Below the pieces are notes generated by a model that was not told where the DNA came from, did no database searches, and saw nothing but the letters and a program-made list of their open reading frames with translations. This document shows positions 62,931-64,000 of a stretch of DNA of 64,000 nt, one piece after another. Source of the DNA: Tessaracoccus sp. OH4464_COT-324 (GTDB taxonomy: Bacteria > Actinomycetota > Actinomycetes > Propionibacteriales > Propionibacteriaceae); assembly GCF_003932855.1 (NCBI RefSeq), contig NZ_RQYZ01000007.1, positions 1 to 64,000 on the forward strand. The letters are read 5' to 3'. Position 1 is the stretch's first letter. Every line of letters starts with the position of its first letter. Position numbers and translations under genes: made by a program.

Positions 62931-64000
62931 ATGCGCAGAAGCATTGCTCTGGCAGCTGCCCTGGTCCTCGGGCTGGGCGCGCTCGGCAGCCCGCAGGCCC
63001 ACGCGGACGACACCGTCGAGGTCACGGTGCTGGCCACCACCGACCTGCACGGCAATATCTTCAACTGGGACTACTTCCGCGACAAGCCGTACAGCGACAA
63101 GACCGGCAACCGGATCGGCGTCGCGCACGCCGCGTCCGCAATCAACCAGATCCGGGCGGAGCGCGGCGCGGAGAAGGTGATCGTCGTGGACAACGGCGAC
63201 ACCATCCAGGGCAGCCCCCTGGCCACCTACTACGCCAAGACCGCGCCCATCACCACCACCGGGGAGACCCACCCGATGGCGAAGGCGCTCAACACCATCG
63301 GCTACGACGCGGCCAACGTCGGCAACCACGAGTTCAACTACGGCCTCGACTTCCTGGCCAAGTACGAGGAGCAGCTCGACGCTCCGCTGCTGGGCGCGAA
63401 CGTCACCAAGCTGTCCACCGGGCTGCCCGCCTACCAGCCTTACCACCTGGAGAAGCGAACCATCGACGGCAAGGAGGTCACCGTCGGCTTCCTGGGGCTC
63501 ACCACGCCCGGCTCGATGGTGTGGGACAGGGCCCACCTCGAAGGCGTCGTACGCATCGAGGACATGGTCGCCTCCGCGCAGAAGTTCGTGCCGCAGGTGC
63601 GCGCCGCCGGGGCCGACCTCGTGGTGGTGCTCAGCCACGCCGGCATCGGGGTGTCGAGCGTCGGCGGTCTGCCTCCCGAGAACCCGGCCGACGACATAGC
63701 CCGCAAGGTGCCCGGCATTGACGCCATCGTCATCGGCCACACCCACAAGGACGCGCCCGAGCATTGGGAAACCAACGAAACCACCGGCAAGAAAGTGCTG
63801 ATCTCGCAGGCCCGCTACTGGGGCTCCGGTATCGTCGACCTGCGCTTCGAGCTCACCAGAAACGACGGCGGCTGGCAGCTGACCAAGTCGGGTGCGAAGG
63901 CGCACTACTCGAAGGACTTCGACGCCGACCCAGCCGTGAGCGCGGCCACGAAGGACGCCCACGAGAAGACCATCAGCCATGTGAACACGAAGATCGCCAC
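62931..64000 (+). CDS. Secreted 5'-nucleotidase/2',3'-cyclic phosphodiesterase (UshA/CpdB family), truncated at window end
   Basis: The first 356 codons of an exported calcineurin-like phosphoesterase. The signal peptide (RRSIALAAALVLGLGALGS to AHA) precedes metal-binding motifs TTDLHGNIFNWDYF, VVDNGDTIQGSPL, NVGNHEFNYG, VLSHAG and VIGHTHKDAPEH. The C-terminal nucleotide-specificity domain would lie beyond the window. AAGGAG precedes the ATG by 5 nt. Together with the secreted nuclease at 5226 it would let the cell scavenge phosphate and nucleosides from extracellular nucleic acid. Confidence 0.92.
   Translation, partial: MRRSIALAAALVLGLGALGSPQAHADDTVEVTVLATTDLHGNIFNWDYFRDKPYSDKTGNRIGVAHAASAINQIRAERGAEKVIVVDNGDTIQGSPLATYYAKTAPITTTGETHPMAKALNTIGYDAANVGNHEFNYGLDFLAKYEEQLDAPLLGANVTKLSTGLPAYQPYHLEKRTIDGKEVTVGFLGLTTPGSMVWDRAHLEGVVRIEDMVASAQKFVPQVRAAGADLVVVLSHAGIGVSSVGGLPPENPADDIARKVPGIDAIVIGHTHKDAPEHWETNETTGKKVLISQARYWGSGIVDLRFELTRNDGGWQLTKSGAKAHYSKDFDADPAVSAATKDAHEKTISHVNTKIA

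Noticed and set aside
62489-63721. Long plus-strand frame across gpmA and the 5'-nucleotidase
   Set aside because: It spans a terminator and a promoter and overlaps two well-supported genes in another frame.

Overview
The window is high-GC and gene-dense on both strands. It looks like an actinobacterial chromosome, most likely Propionibacteriaceae or a close relative. The evidence is a DtxR-type iron repressor, a CarD-IspD-IspF block, a cold-shock/DUF3027 pair, DUF3263 and DUF4032 proteins, WXG100-like proteins, a CIRCE-controlled groEL, a single-chain pyruvate carboxylase, and many genes whose start codon lies 6-8 nt after a TAnnnT -10 hexamer (leaderless mRNAs). I see no phage, insertion sequence, CRISPR array or rRNA. 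One tRNA-Thr(TGT) is present. No gene-free stretch exceeds 300 nt.

Layout. 1-5.2 kb: edge fragment, methyltransferase plus DtxR regulator, nagA, serC, hydrolase. 5.2-10.1 kb: a large secreted nuclease ending in LPKTGS, a membrane-anchored protein led by a 30-residue microprotein, and an unknown gene. 10.3-13.7 kb: pyruvate carboxylase. 13.7-15.9 kb: overlapping module of a GyrI-like protein, a HipA-type kinase and a HipS-like/HIRAN protein. 16-26.8 kb: carbohydrate or peptide uptake locus (GH29 fucosidase, ROK kinase, Dpp-type ABC transporter, divergent ROK regulator and M81/MlrC metallopeptidase). 26.9-33.2 kb: purine permease, DUF3027/cold-shock pair, nagB, Nudix, CutC, VanZ. 33.3-38.5 kb: groEL with two CIRCE boxes and a three-gene WXG100/YbaB-like operon. 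38.6-48.1 kb: DUF3263, manA, PfkB kinase, tRNA, hydrolase, methyltransferase, DedA, an MsiK-like ATPase, a Cys/Met-family PLP protein lacking its PLP lysine, and a DUF4032 protein. 48.3-50.6 kb: tandem paralogous lipoproteins. 50.6-57.3 kb: beta-CASP hydrolase, cysS, rlmB, lipoprotein, glyA. 57.3-61.2 kb: three proline-rich single-pass membrane proteins downstream of carD-ispD-ispF. 61.4-64 kb: lipoprotein, gpmA and the start of a secreted 5'-nucleotidase.

How the genes work together. The 16-26.8 kb cluster reads as one catabolic unit: a family-5 binding protein and permease bring in a solute, a cytoplasmic fucosidase and sugar kinase process it, and the divergent ROK protein probably controls it. 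nagA, nagB and manA add amino-sugar and hexose-phosphate interconversion. pyc, gpmA, serC and glyA cover central carbon, serine and one-carbon flow. The strongest candidates for undescribed biology are the kinase/HIRAN module, the apparent PLP pseudoenzyme behind a structured 5' leader, and the WXG100-like operon with a 12-unit glycine-rich repeat.
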